Shown in pieces: positions 7,001 through 18,126 of a stretch of 64,000 nt of DNA; positions within the stretch are counted from its first letter, which is position 1; each line of letters opens with the position of its first letter. Under the pieces are notes generated by a model. That model made no database searches. It saw nothing but the letters and a program-made list of their open reading frames with translations, and was not told where the DNA came from. A program made the translations under genes and the position numbers. Source of the DNA: Gloeocapsopsis sp. IPPAS B-1203 (lineage in GTDB: Bacteria > Cyanobacteriota > Cyanobacteriia > Cyanobacteriales > Chroococcidiopsidaceae); assembly GCF_002749975.1 (NCBI RefSeq), contig NZ_PEIG01000007.1:1-64000 (forward strand), written 5' to 3'.

Positions 7001-8746
7001 TTATTGCAGTAATTCTTTCATTTGATGCTGATTCCACAGTGTACGGTATAGTCCTGGCTGTTGCAAAAGTTCAGCGTGTGTCCCTGTTTGCACAATTCGA
7101 CCCTGATCCATGACAAAGATGCGATCAGCAGTTGCTGCAGCGGACATTTGGTGCGAGATAAAGACAACCGTTTTGCGTTGTGTTCCGTGTGAAAGATTGT
7201 TGAGAATTTCGGTTGCAGTTTGGTTGTCTACGCTCGATAAGGCATCGTCGAGGATTAATACAGGTGCATCGACTAATAAAGCCCTTGCTAAAGCAGTACG
7301 TTGTCTTTGTCCGCCGGAAAGCGTAATTCCGCGTTCGCCAACGATAGTTTTATATTGTTGCGGAAAATTCAGAATTTCTGGGTGAATTTGGGCTTGTTTG
7401 GCGCTGTATTCAATTTCAGTTTGTTCGCTTAAAGGATCGCCATAGCGGATGTTGTTTTTAATTGTGGTGCTGAACAAGAAACTATCTTGAGGAACGTAGG
7501 CGATCGCACTGCGCAAATCTTGTAGTTTGATTTGAGTGATATCATCGCCATCCAAGAAGAGTTGTCCTGCTTCAATATCAAGGAGACGGGGCATAGCATT
7601 TGCAAGCGTTGACTTTCCTGCACCAATTGGTCCAACAACTGCTACAGTTTCTCCTGGCGCAATTTTAAAGCTAACTTCTTTTAAGGCTGGGATTGTCGAA
7701 CCAGGATAGGTAAAGTTTAAGTTTCTAGCAACTAGTTCACCTCGGACTTGTTGAGGTATTGCGATCGCCTCATCGGTGTCTTGAATTTTTGGTGATACGG
7801 TCAAAATGGACTCAATGCGATCAATACTGACTTCGCCACGTTGATAAGCTGTGATTGTAAATCCTAATAGGGCAGTTGGAAAAACAAGTCGCTCGACGTA
7901 TAGTATCAGAGCAATAAAATCACCTACAGAAAGAGTACCAGCGATCAACTGTCCTGAACCTAGCCACAAGAGGATGAGTAAGCTAACGTAGGCAAGTCCA
8001 CTGACAAGTGGAAATAAAGTATTGCGTGTCTTTGCTAATTTTAGATTTGCGTTGAGTAACTGCTGATTTTTGTGACGAAAGGCACGGCGTTCGTTTTGCT
8101 CCTGAGCGTAAATTTTGATCAGGGCAATGCCACTCATGTCTTCTTGAATGAGTTCACTGACAGTTGAGAGTTCTTCTTGTACCTGTTGTTGTTCTTTGCG
8201 GAGGCGATCGCTAAACAACTGCACCAGAAACATCATGATTGGGTAGACGACGATCGCTGCTAATGTCAGTTGTACGCTAAGCGCCAACATAACTGGAAGT
8301 GTTAAGGCGTAAGCAAATATTGTATTGGCTATGCTGAGAACAGCAAATCCTAACAACCGTCGGATATTATCAACATCACTTGTTGCTCGGTTAATGAGAT
8401 CGCCCGCAGTATTTGCCGCAAAATATGATGGTTCCAGCTTTAATAAGTGTTCAAAGATTTTCTGTTTGAGGTCAAACTCAACTTGACGACCGACACCAAA
8501 TAGCGCAACCCGTGACACCATGCGAATTACCCACATGACGGAACTCAGAACAACAATGAGTACGACATATTGGATAACTTGCCCAAAACTGAATGTAACT
8601 TGCAGCGTGTCAATAATGTTACGAATCAGTAGCGGGATATAAACGCCTAAACCATTAACAACCAATAAAGCCAAAATCCCCACTGTACACGTTCGCCAAT
8701 GGGGACGTAGATAGGAACCAAGTTTAGCGAGCCTAGAGTTTGCCAT
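7001..8746 (-). CDS. ABC exporter, fused membrane and ATPase domains
   Basis: A 581-residue half-transporter of the MsbA/MdlB type. Residues ~20-310 form six transmembrane helices, including the phrase RATSDVDNIRRLLG typical of ABC_membrane domains. Residues ~340-575 form the ATPase: Walker A GPIGAGKST near residue 370, Q-loop YVPQDSFLFS, signature LSGGQRQR near 475, Walker B LILDDALSSVD and the switch histidine in FISHQ. It would act as a homodimer or heterodimer in the inner membrane. The cargo cannot be told from sequence; lipids, peptides or drugs are all possible. No partner gene is adjacent, and psaB upstream is separated by a terminator. Confidence 0.9.
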   Translation of the reverse strand: MANSRLAKLGSYLRPHWRTCTVGILALLVVNGLGVYIPLLIRNIIDTLQVTFSFGQVIQYVVLIVVLSSVMWVIRMVSRVALFGVGRQVEFDLKQKIFEHLLKLEPSYFAANTAGDLINRATSDVDNIRRLLGFAVLSIANTIFAYALTLPVMLALSVQLTLAAIVVYPIMMFLVQLFSDRLRKEQQQVQEELSTVSELIQEDMSGIALIKIYAQEQNERRAFRHKNQQLLNANLKLAKTRNTLFPLVSGLAYVSLLILLWLGSGQLIAGTLSVGDFIALILYVERLVFPTALLGFTITAYQRGEVSIDRIESILTVSPKIQDTDEAIAIPQQVRGELVARNLNFTYPGSTIPALKEVSFKIAPGETVAVVGPIGAGKSTLANAMPRLLDIEAGQLFLDGDDITQIKLQDLRSAIAYVPQDSFLFSTTIKNNIRYGDPLSEQTEIEYSAKQAQIHPEILNFPQQYKTIVGERGITLSGGQRQRTALARALLVDAPVLILDDALSSVDNQTATEILNNLSHGTQRKTVVFISHQMSAAATADRIFVMDQGRIVQTGTHAELLQQPGLYRTLWNQHQMKELLQ

Positions 8747-8880
8747 TAAAGCATATAAATAACTTTTTCATTCTAGAACTAGCATAAACACAGCGAAGGG
8801 ATCAGAGCTACTGCTTGTAACAAGCTGCACAAAAGCTATTTTGCTAACTCCTCCAGATTTGTTCGCACTCGCATTCTGCC

Positions 8881-8912
8881 AAAAAAAATCCCCCACTGTA
8901 ATCGTGAGGGAA
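8881..8912 (-). terminator. Rho-independent terminator of psaAB
   Basis: On the minus strand, 25 bases or so after the psaB stop, CCCTCAC-gattaca-GTGGGGG forms a stable stem (one G-U pair) followed by A and eight T residues. This is a textbook terminator and closes the psaA-psaB unit. Confidence 0.9.
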
Positions 8913-8936
8913 TGTGGTTAATCTTCTAGAAAGCTG

Positions 8937-11150
8937 TTAACCAAACTTACCAGCCGTTGAGGCAATAACAAACGCTGCGTATGTTAAGACATAACCAACG
9001 GTGAAGTGAGCTAAACCAACCAAACGACCTTGGACGATAGACATCGCAACTGGCTTGTCTTTCCAACGAACCAAGCTTGCAAGTGGAGTCCGTTCGTGTG
9101 CCCAAACAAGAGTTTCAATCAACTCTTGCCAGTAGCCTCTCCAAGAGATCAAGAACATGAAGCCGGTTGCCCAAACAAGGTGTCCGAACAAGAACATCCA
9201 AGACCAAACGGCTAGGTTGTTCATACCGTATGGGTTGTAACCGTTAATCAACTGTGCTGAGTACAACCAGAGGTAATCGCGCAGCCAGCCCATGAGATAT
9301 GTAGAAGACTCATTAAACTGTGCTACGTTGCCTTGCCAGATACCCAGATGTTTCCAGTGCCAGTAGAATGTGACCCATCCTACCGTATTTAAAGCCCAGA
9401 AAAAGGATAGGTAGAAGGCATCCCAAGCTGAGATGTCGCAAGTACCACCACGACCTGGACCATCGCAAGGGAAAGCATAACCAAAGTCTTTCTTGTCTGG
9501 CATGAGTTTAGAGCCACGAGCGTCTAAAGCACCTTTAACCAAAACAAGAACTGTGGTGTGAATACCTAGTGCAAAGGCATGGTGTACTAAGAAGTCACCA
9601 GGACCAATCGTTAAGAATAGCGAATTGGTCGTGTTGTTAATTGCATCTAACCAACCTGGTAGCCAAGCTGCACCAGCAGTAGAAGCAACGCTATCTGGAT
9701 TGGATAGCAAGGTGTTCAAGCCGTAAAGTACTTTACCATGCGAAGCTTGAATGAATTGAGCAAACACTGGCTCAATCAAAATCTGCTTCTCAGGAGTACC
9801 GAAGGCAACAACAACGTCGTTATGAACGTACAAACCTAAGGTATGGAAACCTAGGAAGAGCGATACCCAGCTTAAGTGCGAGATAATCGCTTCTTTGTGC
9901 TGTAGTACGCGATCAAGGACGTTGCCTTTGTTTTGCTCAGCATCGTAGTCTCTTACCCAGAAAATACCTGCGTGAGCAAATGCGCCTACCATCAAAAATA
10001 CAGCAATGTATTGGTGATGAGTATACAGCGCAGCTTGGGTAGTGAAGTCCTGACCCATAAAGGCATACGGGGGCATTGCATACATATGCTGGGCTACCAA
10101 AGAAGTGATGGTTCCCAATGCAGCAAGTGCTAAGGACAACTGGAAGTGTAGTGAGTTGTTGATTGTGTCGTACAACCCTTGGTGTGGCAGGTTGAACTGA
10201 CCTTCGGTTTTAGTACCAAAGAAGTTCTTGGCGTTGAGCATCTCTTTGATGCTGTGACCAATTCCAAAGTTTGTCCGGTACATGTGACCCGCAATGATGA
10301 AAATCACAGCGATCGCCAAATGGTGATGTGCCATATCAGTCAGCCACAGCGACTGAGTTTGGGGATGGAATCCACCTAAGAAGGTTAAAATTGCCGTTCC
10401 TGCACCTTGTGATGTACCGAAAACGTGGTTGGCAGTGTCAGCATTAGCAGCGTAAACACCCCAGTTACCAGTAAAGAATGGTCTTAAGCCCTCAGGATGA
10501 GGAAGTGTTGTTAAGAAGTTATCCCAACCAACGTGCTGTCCGCGCGATTCGGGGATAGCAACGTGAACCAAGTGACCAGTCCAAGCAAGCGAGCTAACGC
10601 CAAACAAACCTGCCAAGTGGTGGTTGAGGCGAGGCTCTGCACTCTTAAACCAAGACAAGCTAGGACGGAACTTTGGTTGCAAGTGTAACCAACCTGCGAA
10701 CAAGAACACTCCAGCAAGAATCAGCAGAAAGACTGCACCGCTGTAGAGATCGTTGTTTGTCCGCATCCCGATCGTGTACCACCAGTGATAAACACCAGAG
10801 TAAGCGATGTTAACGGGGTATGTTGCACCTGCTTGGGTAAATGCATCAACTGCAGCTTTACCAAAGTGAGGGTCCCAAATTGCGTGGGCAATCGGACGGA
10901 TATTGAGTGGATCTTTGATCCACTGTTCAAAGTTACCTTGCCAGGCTACGTGGAACAGGAGGCTGGAGGTCCACAAGAAAATGATTGCCACATGACCGAA
11001 GTGAGTTGCAAAGAGTTTCTGATACAGATTCTCTTCGGTCATTCCATCGTGGGTCTCAAAATCATGCGCTGTAGCAATCCCGTACCACAGACGCCGTGTT
11101 GTCGGGTCCTGCGCGAGATCCTGGCTAAATTTTGGAAATTTTGTTGCCAT
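8937..11150 (-). CDS. psaB: Photosystem I P700 chlorophyll a apoprotein A2
   Basis: Thylakoid membrane core subunit of photosystem I; with PsaA it binds P700, most antenna chlorophylls and the FX iron-sulfur cluster. At 737 residues it has the usual length. The FX loop reads [20 protein letters not shown] with both cysteine ligands, and the many histidines in the eleven helices are in place (for example [15 protein letters not shown] and [15 protein letters not shown]). The N-terminus [16 protein letters not shown] is standard. It lies 77 bases after psaA on the same strand and ends in a strong terminator, so the two form a dicistronic unit. Confidence 0.99.
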   Translation of the reverse strand: MATKFPKFSQDLAQDPTTRRLWYGIATAHDFETHDGMTEENLYQKLFATHFGHVAIIFLWTSSLLFHVAWQGNFEQWIKDPLNIRPIAHAIWDPHFGKAAVDAFTQAGATYPVNIAYSGVYHWWYTIGMRTNNDLYSGAVFLLILAGVFLFAGWLHLQPKFRPSLSWFKSAEPRLNHHLAGLFGVSSLAWTGHLVHVAIPESRGQHVGWDNFLTTLPHPEGLRPFFTGNWGVYAANADTANHVFGTSQGAGTAILTFLGGFHPQTQSLWLTDMAHHHLAIAVIFIIAGHMYRTNFGIGHSIKEMLNAKNFFGTKTEGQFNLPHQGLYDTINNSLHFQLSLALAALGTITSLVAQHMYAMPPYAFMGQDFTTQAALYTHHQYIAVFLMVGAFAHAGIFWVRDYDAEQNKGNVLDRVLQHKEAIISHLSWVSLFLGFHTLGLYVHNDVVVAFGTPEKQILIEPVFAQFIQASHGKVLYGLNTLLSNPDSVASTAGAAWLPGWLDAINNTTNSLFLTIGPGDFLVHHAFALGIHTTVLVLVKGALDARGSKLMPDKKDFGYAFPCDGPGRGGTCDISAWDAFYLSFFWALNTVGWVTFYWHWKHLGIWQGNVAQFNESSTYLMGWLRDYLWLYSAQLINGYNPYGMNNLAVWSWMFLFGHLVWATGFMFLISWRGYWQELIETLVWAHERTPLASLVRWKDKPVAMSIVQGRLVGLAHFTVGYVLTYAAFVIASTAGKFG

Positions 11151-11227
11151 AGGTTTAGTGAATCCTCTGACCTTAAGCCATCAGCTAACACATCGCCCTA
11201 AACGCTGAGTCACTGATGGCTAAAATG

Positions 11228-13486
11228 CTAACCTACTGAAATTATGCGCGCCTCGAAGAACGCCCAGATTGTCACGATCGCTCCTAACAAGTAGTGAGCT
11301 ACTCCAACCGCACGACCTTGAATAATACTTAGTGCGCGTGGTTGAATTGTTGGTGCAACCTTTAGTTTATTGTGTGCCCAAACGATGGACTCGATGAGTT
11401 CTTGCCAATAGCCGCGTCCACTGAAGAGGAACATGAGGCTAAAAGCCCAAACAAAGTGAGCACCTAGGAACAGCAAACCATATGCTGAGAGTGCCGAACC
11501 ATAAGACTGAATCACTTGGGCTGCTTGTGCCCATTGATAGTCACGCAACCAACCGTTGATGGTATTTGCACTCATGGCAAAGTTGCCACCAGTGATATGC
11601 GCTATCGTACCGTCTGAGTCAATGGTTCCCCATACATCCGATTGCATCTTCCAACTAAAGTGGTAGACCGCGATCGCAATGGTGTTGAACATCCAGAACA
11701 AGCCTAAGAATACGTGATCCCAACCTGATACTTGACAGGTACCACCGCGACCTGGACCGTCGCAGGGGAAGCGGAAACCTAGGTTCGCTTTATCTGGAAT
11801 CAAACGCGAGTTGCGAGCAAATAGGAAGCCCTTCAGTAGGATTAATACTGTAACGTGAATTTGGAAGGCATGGATATGGTGGATCATAAAGTCCGCCGTA
11901 CCCAATGCGATCGGCATCATGGCAATTTTGCCACCTACAGCAACCACACCACCACCGAAAGCATAGCTCACAGGTTCGAGAGCATTAGGTGCTGTAGAAC
12001 CAGGTGCTAAGGTGTGGATATTTTGAACAAATTGTGCAAACACGGGTTGCAACTGAATGGCTGTGTCCGAGAACATGTCTTGCGGACGACCCAGAGCTTG
12101 CATTGTATCGTTATGGATGTATAAACCAAAGCTGTGGAAGCCTAGGAACATACATACCCAGTTCAGGTGAGAAATAATCGCATCGCGGTGACGAATCACC
12201 CGATCCAGTACGTTGTTTTGGTTTACTGCTGGATCGTAGTCACGCACCATAAAAATCGTTGCGTGGGCTGCTCCACCAACAATTAAGAAGCCGCCAATCC
12301 ACATATGGTGAGTGAAGATTGATAGCGCAGTGGCGTAGTCAGTTGCTAAGTACGGATACGGAGGCATCGCGTACATATGATGCGCCACAATAATTGTCAG
12401 CGAACCGAGCATCGCCAGGTTTGTTCCTAGCTGCGCGTGCCAGGATGTGGTCATGTTTTCGTAGAGACCTTTATGTCCGTCACCTGTGAAGGGACCTTTA
12501 TGGTTCTCTAGAATCTCTTTAATGCTGTGACCAATGCCCCAGTTTGTGCGGTACATATGACCTGCAACGATGAACAGCACAGCCAAAGCTAAGTGATGGT
12601 GCGCTGTATCGGTCAACCACAAACCACCTGTTACTGGGTTTAAACCACCCTTGAAGGTGAGAAAGTCAGCATATTGTCCCCAATTTAACGTCCAGAAGGG
12701 TGTTAATCCTTTGGCAAAACTAGGATACAACTCTGCCATCAAGCTGCTATTCAGAATAAATTCATGAGGTAGGGGAATATCCTTTGGTGCTACTCCAGCA
12801 TCTAATAGCTTATTAACTGGTAAAGCTACGTGGATCTGGTGTCCAGCCCAAGATAAACAACCTAAGCCCAGTAACCCTGCCAAATGGTGGTTCAGCATCG
12901 ACTCTGTGTTCTGGAACCATTCCAGTTTAGGAGCGCGCTTATGGTAGTGGAACCAGCCAGCAAAGAGCATTAAAGCTGCTGCCACTAGACCACCAATTGC
13001 CGTTACGTACAACTGGAAGGAATTTGTAAAACCAGCAGCACGCCAAACTTGGAATAAGCCAGAGGTAATTTGAATGCCGTGGAAACCACCACCAACATCA
13101 GCATTAAGAATGTCTTGACCAACAATTGGCCAAACAACTTGCGCACTTGGCTTAATACCAATTGGATCGCTCAGCCAAGCTTCGTAGTTTGAAAAGCGAG
13201 CGCCATGAAACTCCATGCCGCTCAACCAGAGGAAGATCACAGCCAACTGACCGAAGTGCGCTGCAAAGATTTTGCGCGAGATGTCTTCTAGGTCGCTGGT
13301 ATGAGTATCAAAATCATGGGCGAGGGCGTGTAGGTTCCAAATCCAAGTAGTGGTTTTGGGACCTTTAGCTAGGGTGCGGTCAAAATGACCTGGTTGTCCC
13401 CATCTTTCAAATGAGGTTGGTACCGGGTCGTTATCGACGATAACCCTTGCCTTTTTTTCCTCTCGCTCCGGAGGACTCATCGTCAT
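11228..13486 (-). CDS. psaA: Photosystem I P700 chlorophyll a apoprotein A1
   Basis: Partner of PsaB in the photosystem I reaction centre heterodimer. It is 752 residues long, with the N-terminus [20 protein letters not shown], the FX-binding loop [20 protein letters not shown] and the C-terminal [21 protein letters not shown]. The start ATG at 13486 follows the purine-rich ribosome site AGAGAGGAGAG at a good distance. The upstream 550 bases are shared with a divergent lipoprotein gene and should hold the psaAB promoter. Confidence 0.99.
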   Translation of the reverse strand: MTMSPPEREEKKARVIVDNDPVPTSFERWGQPGHFDRTLAKGPKTTTWIWNLHALAHDFDTHTSDLEDISRKIFAAHFGQLAVIFLWLSGMEFHGARFSNYEAWLSDPIGIKPSAQVVWPIVGQDILNADVGGGFHGIQITSGLFQVWRAAGFTNSFQLYVTAIGGLVAAALMLFAGWFHYHKRAPKLEWFQNTESMLNHHLAGLLGLGCLSWAGHQIHVALPVNKLLDAGVAPKDIPLPHEFILNSSLMAELYPSFAKGLTPFWTLNWGQYADFLTFKGGLNPVTGGLWLTDTAHHHLALAVLFIVAGHMYRTNWGIGHSIKEILENHKGPFTGDGHKGLYENMTTSWHAQLGTNLAMLGSLTIIVAHHMYAMPPYPYLATDYATALSIFTHHMWIGGFLIVGGAAHATIFMVRDYDPAVNQNNVLDRVIRHRDAIISHLNWVCMFLGFHSFGLYIHNDTMQALGRPQDMFSDTAIQLQPVFAQFVQNIHTLAPGSTAPNALEPVSYAFGGGVVAVGGKIAMMPIALGTADFMIHHIHAFQIHVTVLILLKGFLFARNSRLIPDKANLGFRFPCDGPGRGGTCQVSGWDHVFLGLFWMFNTIAIAVYHFSWKMQSDVWGTIDSDGTIAHITGGNFAMSANTINGWLRDYQWAQAAQVIQSYGSALSAYGLLFLGAHFVWAFSLMFLFSGRGYWQELIESIVWAHNKLKVAPTIQPRALSIIQGRAVGVAHYLLGAIVTIWAFFEARIISVG

Positions 13487-14038
13487 TTAGACTCTCCTCT
13501 CTAGACAAGGAAACAGAACTTGTGGAACACCACTAGCTGTCTTCTGACTGAGTTGCCCAATCTTCCTAAAATTTAGGGTTAGGCTGAACCAGTCATGAAG
13601 GTCGCCCGTGGAAAGTGCTTTCTGATGAATTATAGGGTCATGATTACCAGAGTGTTGGAAGTTTTTTAACAATAATTCAAAAAGTCTAGAGAGTAAGTCC
13701 GTCCTGCTATGTAAGTTCAAACCAATGGAAAAAAAGTCAATAGTATCTTCATATAATTTACAAACCTCAAAGATTCGTAAAATTTATCGTTTAAAATTGC
13801 GTCAGATTAATAAAAATAAATAGCAAAATTCAATATCCATTCAATAAGCTCAGGGTCTTTATTAGCAAAGCTTTGAGCAGTATTCATTTCTCTATATTTG
13901 ATAGATGTTTGCTACCTATTTGACTATCCGCTTCTGTGTACTGGCATAGTAGTCACTAACACTTAAAATCAAAAGGAGATGATATTTAAGCACTAAGGGC
14001 AGAAAGATTTATTTTTAATAAACGAGGAGTTCAATTGG
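13487..14038. other. Divergent intergenic region between psaA and a lipoprotein gene
   Basis: A 552-base gap with no convincing gene on either strand. It must contain the psaAB promoter (minus) and that of the lipoprotein gene (plus). The minus strand is AT-rich around 13740-13830, with GTTTGTAAATTATATGAAG as a possible promoter region, but I cannot fix a start site. The plus strand ends with AACGAGGAGT, the ribosome binding site of the next gene. Confidence 0.5.
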
Positions 14039-15598
14039 GTGTTTGGCATAAATTGGTGGCGAAAATTTATTAAAGCGACTGCTTCATTTTTATTTACAGG
14101 GCTTGTTATTGTGAGCTTAATTGGTTGCAGCGATCGCTCAGTTGCAGAAATACGTAATCGCAATGATACACAACTCAACTCTGTACCACGTCCTACTAAG
14201 ATTGCTGAAGTCTCTCCACCAGAAGTAATTCAGCAACTACACCAGAGCTTAGAAAATCATCGTCCGCAAGTAACAATATTGAGTCCACAGCCAGACGAAG
14301 TTTTTCAAGATACTACAGTTAATGTCCGCTTGCAGGTTCAAGATTTCCCTATTTTCAAAAACCAGAAACTCGATTTAGGTCCTCATCTCAACGTTATTTT
14401 AGACAACCAACCTTATACAAATGTTTACAATCTAACTGAACCGTTGGTTTTTTCTGATTTAACTCCTGGAACGCATACTTTGCGAGTTTTTGCCACTTAC
14501 CCTTGGGATGAAAGCTTTAAAAATGAAGGTGCTTATACCCAAACAACTTTTCATATCTTCGCGAAAGATAATAACAACACTCCTGCACTTAATAAACCAC
14601 TATTAACCTATAACGCTCCTCAAGGAGCATTCAGTGCTGAACCCGTTCTTCTCGATTTCTACTTGACTAATGCGCCCCTACACTTAGTTGCTCAGGAACA
14701 TCAACAAAATGACATTACTGATTGGCGGATACGCTGTACAATTAACGGGGATAGCTTTATTCTTGAGCGTTGGCAACCACTTTATTTACGAGGTTTCCAA
14801 CCTGGTAAAAATTGGGTTCAGTTAGAGTTTATTGACGAACAAGGCAAACCTTTAACCAACGTTTTCAATAACACAATTCGGTTAATCACTTATGAGCCGC
14901 CTGCAAAAGACAGCTTAGGAAAACTTGTAACAGGACAATTGTCGGTAGCTGAAGCACGAGGTATTGTAGACCAAAATTATGTCTATAAATCTCCAATCAT
15001 TGAACCAACTCCCACGCCATCACCTAGTCCAGTTCCTGAACTACCTTCTGTAGAAGAAATTAAACCAGAACAACCCCTATTAGACAAAATAGAAGTTAAT
15101 CAACCTGAACAAGAACTTGAAACTGATTTAGAGAAACCTGAACAAACTAAACCAAATAACTTGTTTAATCGCTTTCGGCGTCGTGAAGTTGAACCTGTCC
15201 CAAGTGAGACACCTTTAATACCAGAAGTACCTGAAGAGAGTGAGATTCCAGACACAGAAACAGTTCCTGAAGAACTTATAATTCCTGCACCGAAACAAAC
15301 TATTCCTGTTGAACCTCCAGAACCGCAAAGTTCTTCTGATGTTGAACCATTAACGTCATCACCGTTAGCACCAACACCAGCGCTAGAAGGTGTAAAACCC
15401 TTGAAAAAGCAGCCAGATGGCTTTTTTAATCGTTTTCGCCGTCGTTCAGTGATTCTGCCATCGTCTGAGCCATCACAATCGGAAGTGATTGATTTACCTG
15501 TACCACAGCCAGAAACAGTCGAATCAGCACACGAAGAAGATGCAGCAGACGATGAACTTGAACTCAAGTTAGATTTACAAGAGAAGGTTCTGCCTTAA
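14039..15598 (+). CDS. Proline-rich lipoprotein of unknown function
   Basis: A 519-residue protein. It starts at a GTG at 14039, about ten bases after GAGGAG; an ATG start is not available in frame near here. Residues ~15-30 form a signal peptide ending in a lipobox-like SLIGC, so the cysteine is probably lipid-modified. Residues ~70-290 look like two beta-sandwich (Ig-like) modules, with phrases such as FSDLTPGTHTLRVFA and RGFQPGKNWVQLEF. Residues ~310-519 are an acidic, proline- and glutamate-rich disordered tail with a repeated motif FNRFRRR near residues 376 and 460. I recognise no enzymatic family. An envelope or surface-binding role is possible but only inferred. Confidence 0.85.
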   Translation: MFGINWWRKFIKATASFLFTGLVIVSLIGCSDRSVAEIRNRNDTQLNSVPRPTKIAEVSPPEVIQQLHQSLENHRPQVTILSPQPDEVFQDTTVNVRLQVQDFPIFKNQKLDLGPHLNVILDNQPYTNVYNLTEPLVFSDLTPGTHTLRVFATYPWDESFKNEGAYTQTTFHIFAKDNNNTPALNKPLLTYNAPQGAFSAEPVLLDFYLTNAPLHLVAQEHQQNDITDWRIRCTINGDSFILERWQPLYLRGFQPGKNWVQLEFIDEQGKPLTNVFNNTIRLITYEPPAKDSLGKLVTGQLSVAEARGIVDQNYVYKSPIIEPTPTPSPSPVPELPSVEEIKPEQPLLDKIEVNQPEQELETDLEKPEQTKPNNLFNRFRRREVEPVPSETPLIPEVPEESEIPDTETVPEELIIPAPKQTIPVEPPEPQSSSDVEPLTSSPLAPTPALEGVKPLKKQPDGFFNRFRRRSVILPSSEPSQSEVIDLPVPQPETVESAHEEDAADDELELKLDLQEKVLP

Positions 15599-15915
15599 GT
15601 TAGTCCTAACTTGGAAGCTGTCGAGGTTGAGCAAGCATCTGTTTACAGCTTAGAGTAAAACTCTCTTGCTCTCTAACTCTACGCTAGTTCCTATAACTAG
15701 GGGAACCCCGCACCTTTCGCCTGGCTTCCCAATTCTGAAGAGAAGATGAAGAAAAAAGCTTGTTCATGGGTCTAAGGAGGCGCAAGACATTCAATTGCGT
15801 AATTCCTCAAAACCATGAGTTTGAAGATCAAAACTTTCTAACCCTAGGGAGAAGATGTTATCTCAAAAAAAGTAAAGAGTTAGAAAGTTAGAATCCAAAA
15901 TGAATGGAGAGAGAA
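15599..15915. other. Intergenic region before the small secreted protein
   Basis: A 317-base gap. Directly after the preceding stop codon AAGTTAG-tc-CTAACTT forms a 7-base perfect hairpin, too short and without a T tract to call a terminator. Further on, CTAGGGGAACCCC and a run of C-rich sequence (15700-15730) could fold. I see no gene; a promoter for the next gene is expected here. Confidence 0.4.
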
Positions 15916-16299
15916 ATGAAATCAATGATAAATTGGGTGAAGAGCAGTGGATTACGTCGTGTTATCACAGTTGTATTGGTAGCAATTACATTTTTGGTGG
16001 CTCCAGCCTTCAATGAAAGTGTATTCTCACAAGCACACGCTGCATCTGCTGCGTCAGTAGACGAGAATCCTGTTACAAGTGATACCGTAAGGCGCATTAA
16101 AGAAAAAGCTGAAGATTTTGGTGATAGCGCAGAACGTCCTATTGGTGATACAGGTTTAAAGAATCTGAAAAAGCTTGGAGAAAACATTCCTGAAACCTTG
16201 GAACTTAAAGCACGTCAAACAGGTGTCACATTTAACCCAAATGAGGCAGATAAGAAAGCTGCTATGGAAGAAGCTCAAAGCAAAGCTGAGAGAAACTAA
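15916..16299 (+). CDS. Small secreted charged protein, unknown function
   Basis: About 127 residues. A basic N-terminus and a hydrophobic stretch (VITVVLVAITFLVAPAF) followed by SQAHAASA give a clear signal peptide. The mature part is short, helical and highly charged (TVRRIKEKAEDFGDSAERP, then KKLGENIPETLELKARQTG and KKAAMEEAQSKAERN). An ATG at 15904 is also in frame, but the one at 15916 has GGAGAG at the right spacing and gives a normal signal peptide. I do not recognise the family. The transcript ends at a strong hairpin just downstream, so it is probably a single-gene unit. Small helical thylakoid or periplasmic proteins of this kind occur in cyanobacteria. Confidence 0.75.
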   Translation: MKSMINWVKSSGLRRVITVVLVAITFLVAPAFNESVFSQAHAASAASVDENPVTSDTVRRIKEKAEDFGDSAERPIGDTGLKNLKKLGENIPETLELKARQTGVTFNPNEADKKAAMEEAQSKAERN

Positions 16300-16369
16300 G
16301 CAAGATAGGCAAAAGCTTTCTAGCGCTTCTGTATTTTTTGAAAGCAATATCTACTTTGAGAGCTAGTGT

Positions 16370-16420
16370 AACCTGGAGTTGACACTGTGTATTTTATACA
16401 GTCAGTTCCAGGTTATTTAT
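16370..16420 (+). terminator. Terminator after the small secreted protein
   Basis: AACCTGGA pairs with TTCCAGGTT, and an inner ACTGTgTAT pairs with ATACAGT across a TTT loop, giving a long stable hairpin followed by ATTTATAT. It lies 70 bases after the stop codon. Confidence 0.75.
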
Positions 16421-16479
16421 ATCAAATAGCGATTTGCAGTTAGCAAATAACTTAGATAAAACCCAAAAAGCATATTATT

Positions 16480-17976
16480 ATGCGAGTGAGAGCGCCGGAA
16501 CTTCCCTCTAATCAAGCTTGGCTAAATATAGATCGTCCTTTATCATTACAGCAACTACGCGGTCAAGTTGTTATTTTAGACTTTTGGACATACTGCTGTA
16601 TTAATTGCTTACATGTTTTACCAGATTTAAAATACTTAGAACAAAAATTTCAAGATCAGCTAACGGTTATTGGAATTCATTCGGCCAAGTTTGACAACGA
16701 GAAGGACGTTGAGAATATTCGTCAAGCAATCTTACGCTATGACATTGAGCATCCAGTACTTATTGATAGTGGCTTTGAAGTTTGGGAACAATATGCTGTG
16801 CGGGCTTGGCCAACCTTAATGGTAATCGATCCTGAAGGTTACGTTGTTAGCTGTGTCGCTGGTGAAGGTCATCGCGATGATTTAGAGCAAATAGTAGAGC
16901 AGTTGGTTCAGGAACATCAAGGAAAAAGAACATTTTCTGCTCAAAATTTCAGTTTGAAGCTAGAGAAACAACGCCAACCGCTGATAACTCCCTTGGCTTT
17001 TCCTGGAAAGGTTTTAGCTACAACAGCAAGCTTATTTATTACTGATTCGGGTCATCATCGACTTGTTATTAGTTCTTTAGAGGGAGAAGTTCAGCATTTG
17101 ATTGGAACAGGTCAATCAGGATTAGTGGATGGTTGTTTTAGCGAAGCACAGTTTTCCAGTCCTCAAGGAATGGCATTTGACGCAAAAAATCAGTTATTGT
17201 ATGTAGCCGATACCGAAAATCATGCGATACGCCAGATTGATTTGCAACGCCAAGTCGTCAAAACAATTGCTGGTACAGGCAAACAAAGCCAGAATATTCG
17301 ACCTCATGGAGGTGCTGGATTAACAACAAAGTTAAACTCTCCGTGGGATTTGCAACAAATAGGTAACTCTTTGTTTATTGCAATGGCAGGTGCACACCAA
17401 ATTTGGGAATTACAACTAGAAACATTGACGATCGCAACTTATGCTGGTAGAGGTGCAGAAGCTTGTATTGATGGGTGTCTTACTAAATCGGCTTTTGCTC
17501 AACCTAGCGGAATTACGACTGATGGAAAAGAGTTGCTAATTGCAGATAGTGAAGTTAGTTCTGTTCGTGGTATCAATTTAGCAGAACAACAAGTAAGAAC
17601 AATCTGCGGTAGCGGCGAGCTATTTGGTTTTGGTGATGTTGATGGTAGCGGTGCAGAAGTACGCTTACAACACTGTTTAGGAGTAGAGTACTTTCAAGAT
17701 TATCTTTGGGTAGCAGATACTTATAACAATAAAATCAAGCGAGTCGATACTTGTACAGGTATTTGTGAAACTGTATTAGGAGGCGGCACAGGCGAGCGCG
17801 AAGATGAATCAATGAGTCTTAAGTTTTCAGAACCTTCTGGCTTAAGCGGTATCGATTCGTTCCTCTTCATTGCTGATACCAATAATCACATCATTCGGCG
17901 TGCAAATATTAATACATGGGAAGTTAATATTATGAATTTCCCACAATTATGCGCTCCAGATTTTTGTTTCCCTTGA
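16480..17976 (+). CDS. Thioredoxin-like/NHL-repeat protein
   Basis: A 498-residue protein of the NHLRC2 type. Residues ~1-150 form a thioredoxin-like domain with WTYCCINCLHVLPDL, so an active CxxC (CINC) preceded by another cysteine, and the cis-proline region RAWPTLMVIDPEG. Residues ~165-490 form NHL/beta-propeller repeats, with recurring phrases such as LFITDSGHHRLV, LYVADTENHAIRQID, LWVADTYNNKIKRVD and LFIADTNNHIIRRA. No signal peptide is seen, so it is probably cytoplasmic. The domain pairing suggests a redox protein with a protein-binding platform; its partner is unknown. It forms a convergent pair with the rhodanese gene. Confidence 0.9.
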   Translation: MRVRAPELPSNQAWLNIDRPLSLQQLRGQVVILDFWTYCCINCLHVLPDLKYLEQKFQDQLTVIGIHSAKFDNEKDVENIRQAILRYDIEHPVLIDSGFEVWEQYAVRAWPTLMVIDPEGYVVSCVAGEGHRDDLEQIVEQLVQEHQGKRTFSAQNFSLKLEKQRQPLITPLAFPGKVLATTASLFITDSGHHRLVISSLEGEVQHLIGTGQSGLVDGCFSEAQFSSPQGMAFDAKNQLLYVADTENHAIRQIDLQRQVVKTIAGTGKQSQNIRPHGGAGLTTKLNSPWDLQQIGNSLFIAMAGAHQIWELQLETLTIATYAGRGAEACIDGCLTKSAFAQPSGITTDGKELLIADSEVSSVRGINLAEQQVRTICGSGELFGFGDVDGSGAEVRLQHCLGVEYFQDYLWVADTYNNKIKRVDTCTGICETVLGGGTGEREDESMSLKFSEPSGLSGIDSFLFIADTNNHIIRRANINTWEVNIMNFPQLCAPDFCFP

Positions 17977-18011
17977 ATTTTAAAAAACCAATAATTGAAA
18001 ATAAAAAACTA

Positions 18012-18050
18012 AATCTCCTACCTCAAACATACTTACTGAGATAGGAGCGT
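18012..18050. terminator. Bidirectional terminator hairpin
   Basis: CTCCTA-c-CTCA (from 18015) pairs with TGAG-a-TAGGAG (to 18047). On the plus strand it is followed by CGTTTCT, on the minus strand by ATTTAGTTTTTTATTTT. It sits between convergent genes and can serve both, more strongly the rhodanese gene on the minus strand. Confidence 0.7.
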
Positions 18051-18126
18051 TTCTAATCCAAAGAATTAGTTAATGGCTATTATGATAAACGTCAGTTCTG
18101 CAGAATAAGTTTACATTCACGAAGAC

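Noticed and set aside
10785-11201. A 138-codon frame on the plus strand over psaB
   Set aside because: It is antisense to psaB and mirrors its codons.
15100-15567. A serine-rich open frame on the minus strand inside the lipoprotein gene
   Set aside because: It is antisense to a low-complexity acidic tail; the serine runs are the mirror of GAA/GAT codons.
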